This document shows, piece after piece, positions 60,882 through 64,000 of a DNA stretch of 64,000 nt. The DNA is from Clonostachys chloroleuca (lineage: Eukaryota; Ascomycota; Sordariomycetes; Hypocreales; Bionectriaceae). Numbering within the stretch: position 1 is the stretch's first letter; the number at the start of each line of letters is the position of its first letter. A model generated the notes under the pieces. The model did no database searches. It was not told where the DNA came from and saw only the letters and a list, made by a program, of their open reading frames with translations. The DNA lies in the NCBI GenBank assembly GCA_037952775.1, contig JBANAY010000004.1, forward strand, positions 12,772,001 through 12,836,000, given 5' to 3'. The position numbers and the translations under genes are program-made.

Positions 60882-62054
60882 TCAGAATTGCTTTAGTACA
60901 GCTCCCCGTTCCCACTGGCAAGGCAAGGACTTCGTGCTGTTTCTGCTGCTGCAGCGGGGGTGATCTGCTAGGTATTTAAAGAGTGATGTAACGAGGCCGT
61001 CAGAGGTGAGACCCGGCCTGGCGGAATGGTTAGAAACACTTCCGTGAGTTTCAGTGCTTCTTTTGGTCTGGTCATTGTAAAACCCAGTGTTGGAATATGC
61101 TTGCCCGTCAAGGATTGATGTGGATAGATCACATCCCGTTGATTCATTCTGCAACTGCTCCGTAGGTTTTCCGAAAACTCTTGCGGGGCAGTGACATTCT
61201 GACTTCGGGAAGGTTTCATATCGGTGATGGGTTTGGGAAGATAGAGATGTTTGGACCATGGCGTGGTTAATCCCAGTCATTGTCACATCCGAGTTTGTGA
61301 TGTCGGATGTTCTTTCTGCTTCGCCAATCCTCCATATCATACCACAGGTAAGTGGGTTGGGGTCTTGGGTGTGTTGGTTGGAGTTCATTGAAGTCGGAGT
61401 AGAAGCCGTGCCGCAGAGAGCTGTTTGCTCGCTCATGAGATGGGCCGGGATTTCATTGAGGTACGAATCTATTCCGATATGTTGCGATCTCGAAGCCAGG
61501 CTGGCCTCAGCATCGAGGCCATCAAATCCCAATTCTATTGGGTTTGCTGCTGGCCCTGTTATCTCGGCTGAGTCTTTTAAACGCGATACACCTGCGGGAA
61601 CTCCAGGGTAAACACGACGGTGAAATGCCCAGAATTCAACAACTGGGTGAATGGGATAGAGTGTCTTTAGTAAATGACCAATAGACAAAGTGTAGTTCTC
61701 TTCCCTTGTATTAGCAGCGCAGTACTGCAAAGTCCGGCTCGGGGCAAGGCGGTTCAGGCCCTTCAACCGGTATAGTCGTCTGACGGCCAAATACTGTCTC
61801 ATCTCTTGGTGGTCATCGGCACCTCAGTGTATAGCCTCTCTCAAATAGACTAGATAAACCATCCACGCTCGCAACTGGTCAGACGAGGAGTCGGCATCAG
61901 TGTAGATGTCTTGCCATTGAATCCAGGGCAAATTGTTTTGACCACAAGGGGGCTTTAAGGAGCCTATCTCGGGCAGTCTGGTTGCCAGGCTCTCCACGTT
62001 CAGAGATGCAGCATTTCTGTTGCCTAGCGTGGAAATTGAAGGGTTGGCAGCCAT
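60882..62054 (-). pseudogene. Unrecognised ORF interrupted by an in-frame TGA
   Basis: Two open frames (62054-61824 and 61802-60882) lie in the same reading frame and are separated by a single TGA, inside VYLREAIH[stop]GADDHQEMRQ. If read through, they code ~390 residues. The C-terminal half is Ser/Thr/Asn-rich, the N-terminal half has a Trp-rich segment (WIQWQDIYTDADS, RAWMVYLVYLREAIH). I recognise no domain. It may be a decayed gene, two small genes, or a gene with an unrecognised intron; the TGA context (TGAGGT) is not the classic TGACTA readthrough signal. Confidence 0.35.
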
Positions 62055-63030
62055 TTATACTTCTCTTAAGGTTGGTCCCCCCTATGCAAAATTGGGGAAA
62101 TGGAGGCTGTCGGCGTTGTTTGCAACAATGGCCAAAATTAAGGTCTGATTAATGATAATTCGGTCCTAGACGCAAACCAAGATGACTTGAACAATATACT
62201 ACCAGTAGAGGCAGCGTAGGATGAATGAGTTAGGATAGATGATGGTGACAGGAAAGTGAAGGGCAAGATGTAGGCAGGCGGCTTGGCCCTGGACAAGTAG
62301 TGGGGTTCGTCAAGAAAGGGTGAAAACACACCACTGGGCTCTAGAATCCAGATATTTGCCCTGAACAATCTCGCAAGGGATTCTAAATTCTCTACGGCGG
62401 CCATTAAGAGTTGGGAGTTGACTAGGAGTTCCCCCACTGGTGAGAAGCTGTTGACATTGGTGGCACTGATGACTATCTAGTAAGAGATTTCTCAACGTAT
62501 GGTGACTTCATCCAACGAGAAGGAAGTGAGAGAAGTTGACTAACTACGGCACCAAAGCCTCTGTCTGAAATCAAAATCCGAGCTTTAGTCCCCGGATAGG
62601 AGGGTTCATGTAAACAACAAGCCCGTCGAGCCTGCAAAGAGACAATGATAAGAACGATATCACAAACAATAATTAGAACGATATTATGAACAATAATTAG
62701 GACGACATCACAAACAATAGTATACGCATGAAGAATTGTATGTGTGTGTCATGAATTTATGTATTTTGCGTTTCGTTGAGCATCTTCTAAAATTACAACC
62801 CATAATAATGGGCTTCTCAATCCGTAAATGCATATCTGTCAACTTACAAACCTAACTGCAAATCGACGCCGTTCGCACCCAGATAGTGCAGGCTGCTTGC
62901 CTGAAATCAATTTGTCATTTTCCTCCTCTCGAATCATCTCCCATTATCCCGCCTCCCGATTGTGCAAAAGCAAATGAAAACCAAATGATGTGGTAAGGAA
63001 ACGCACCCTATCCATCCACACAATACCCGT
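62055..63030. other. Intergenic region before the 3' end of prp8
   Basis: Nothing coding is seen except the 24-bp tandem repeat at 62651-62722. The rest is AT-rich. Confidence 0.4.
62651..62722. repeat. 24-bp minisatellite, three units
   Basis: Three adjacent 24-bp units begin AGAACGATATCACAAACAAT, AGAACGATATTATGAACAAT and AGGACGACATCACAAACAAT. Differences among units are mostly transitions. Confidence 0.75.
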
Positions 63031-64000
63031 CTAGGCAAAGTTGTCCGATCGATCCACCCAGATATCTTCCAGTTCAGCAAAACTCTGGAAGTGAATGGGT
63101 CTATGATGATCATTGTAGAACGGTAGTGGATTATCAAGCTTGACTGGGACTGGTTTCATAGACATGCCACTGAATGCATTGCCCATGAGCAGGTAGTTCC
63201 AACGATCATCTTCTGGTACGAGGAAGAAGCCCTTGAAGCGTGGACTCAACAACAGTTTCCGCTTTTCTCCCATTGTGGTGGTAAAGCCTTGAGGTTGGTC
63301 GCTCTGGATGTCCTTGTTCTCGGCTCCCCACTTATAGCCTTGAGGAGTGAGTCCCCAAGCGGAGAGAGTTACACTGGCGGATGTGAACGCCGCCGAGACC
63401 GTGACAGTGTTCGTCTTGTCCCACTCTTGATGAGCGTCAAGAAGTTTTGAGTGCTCAGTCACTTCGCTTGCCGACATGTAGGGCAGCTCGTTGCCTGCGA
63501 TTGTGTGGATGATACCGAGTGGCTCCATGCCTTCCAAGAAATCGCTCTGGGGCAACTGATTTGGCAGTTTGACGTTCCGGAGACCGCCTACTTGCGGAAT
63601 CATGACGATACACTTGATTTCCTTAACTTGCTGGTTGTCAGGGGGAGAAACTCCGTACAAGTATCCGGCAATTTGGATTCTCAAGTCAGCTATCGTGATG
63701 AACTTCCTCAGAATGTTGTTTGGCATCACATAGGTAACATCGTCCGCATCATCAGCAGATGAGACGTAAATGTTCTTAGCTCTTGATCGAAGATTGGCCG
63801 ACGCAATTGCTCTTGTTCGCCACTCCGTCTTGGACGCGAATGTTTGCTGCTCAAACTGGGAGGTCGTAGTAACAATGATATCCTCGCCATGAACGTTCTG
63901 CGTTTTGGTGGTGACAGCAGTAAGCTGCTGTTGCTCCTGTTGTTGCTTTTCCAGTTCCGCTGCCTGCTGCCTTTGCATCGATGGGGCGGAGATCTCCATA
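63031..64000 (-). CDS. prp8: Pre-mRNA splicing factor Prp8, C-terminal part (5' end outside the window)
   Basis: Prp8 is the core U5 snRNP protein at the spliceosome active site. The last ~320 residues seen here are its Jab1/MPN domain and tail: AGYLYGVSPPDNQQVKEIKCIVMIPQVGG, LPNQLPQSDFLEGMEPLGIIHT, NELPYMSASEVTEHSKLL and WNYLLMGNAFSGM. It ends HRPIHFQSFAELEDIWVDRSDNFA-like, an acidic tail as in other Prp8 proteins. This domain regulates the Brr2 helicase. An initial Gln-rich stretch (QQQEQQQL, ~63930) belongs to the linker. Stop at 63033-63031; the gene continues past base 64000. Confidence 0.94.
   Translation of the reverse strand, partial: MEISAPSMQRQQAAELEKQQQEQQQLTAVTTKTQNVHGEDIIVTTTSQFEQQTFASKTEWRTRAIASANLRSRAKNIYVSSADDADDVTYVMPNNILRKFITIADLRIQIAGYLYGVSPPDNQQVKEIKCIVMIPQVGGLRNVKLPNQLPQSDFLEGMEPLGIIHTIAGNELPYMSASEVTEHSKLLDAHQEWDKTNTVTVSAAFTSASVTLSAWGLTPQGYKWGAENKDIQSDQPQGFTTTMGEKRKLLLSPRFKGFFLVPEDDRWNYLLMGNAFSGMSMKPVPVKLDNPLPFYNDHHRPIHFQSFAELEDIWVDRSDNFA

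Overview
The window is nuclear DNA of a filamentous ascomycete (Pezizomycotina). The evidence is spliced genes with short introns (about 54-180 bp, GT...CTAAC/CTGAC...AG), fungal-type housekeeping proteins (Irs4, Ase1, a Dma1-like FHA/RING ligase, a DUF4246 protein), compact blocks of two or three genes, and long gene-free stretches beside regulatory genes. I cannot name the genus from the sequence alone.

Layout: (i) 1-2057, 3' part of vps16 (+). (ii) 2058-5959, a gene-free stretch with a small inverted-repeat element. (iii) 5960-11831, a Dma1-like FHA-RING ubiquitin ligase and an alpha/beta-hydrolase. (iv) 12217-19823, a divergent pair: mitochondrial processing peptidase alpha (-) and rRNA-processing factor rrp5 (+). 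(v) 19824-26473, a second copy of the same small element in the opposite orientation, a 42-bp palindrome, and ase1. (vi) 26474-38642, irs4, a phosphoglycerate-mutase-like protein, a hemerythrin-like protein, a Pex11-family protein, an aldo-keto reductase and a DUF4246 protein. (vii) 39141-49723, a dense housekeeping block: eIF3c (nip1), isa2, uL30 (rpl7), uS11 (rps14) and rad26. It contains two divergent pairs with shared promoters, nip1/isa2 and rpl7/rps14. (viii) 50720-54459, a ketopantoate-reductase-like protein and a His-rich Myb/SANT protein. (ix) 54460-63030, 8.6 kb almost without genes, holding a tRNA relic, an ORF interrupted by TGA and a small minisatellite. (x) 63031-64000, the 3' end of prp8 (-).

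Most genes are unlinked housekeeping functions: vesicle tethering, ribosome synthesis, translation, splicing, DNA repair, Fe-S assembly and mitochondrial import. I saw no biosynthetic, defence or CRISPR-like cluster. The strongest non-routine signals are: (a) six conserved genes that each need exactly one inserted base to read through, mostly at C/G homopolymers, which points to systematic assembly deletions rather than six pseudogenes; (b) two full-length copies of a ~220-232 bp MITE-like element with ~26-bp terminal inverted repeats; (c) a candidate box C/D snoRNA in intron 2 of rpl7, where yeast RPL7 genes host snR39/snR59; (d) a 42-bp palindrome carrying two Gcn4/CPC1-type TGACTCA sites.
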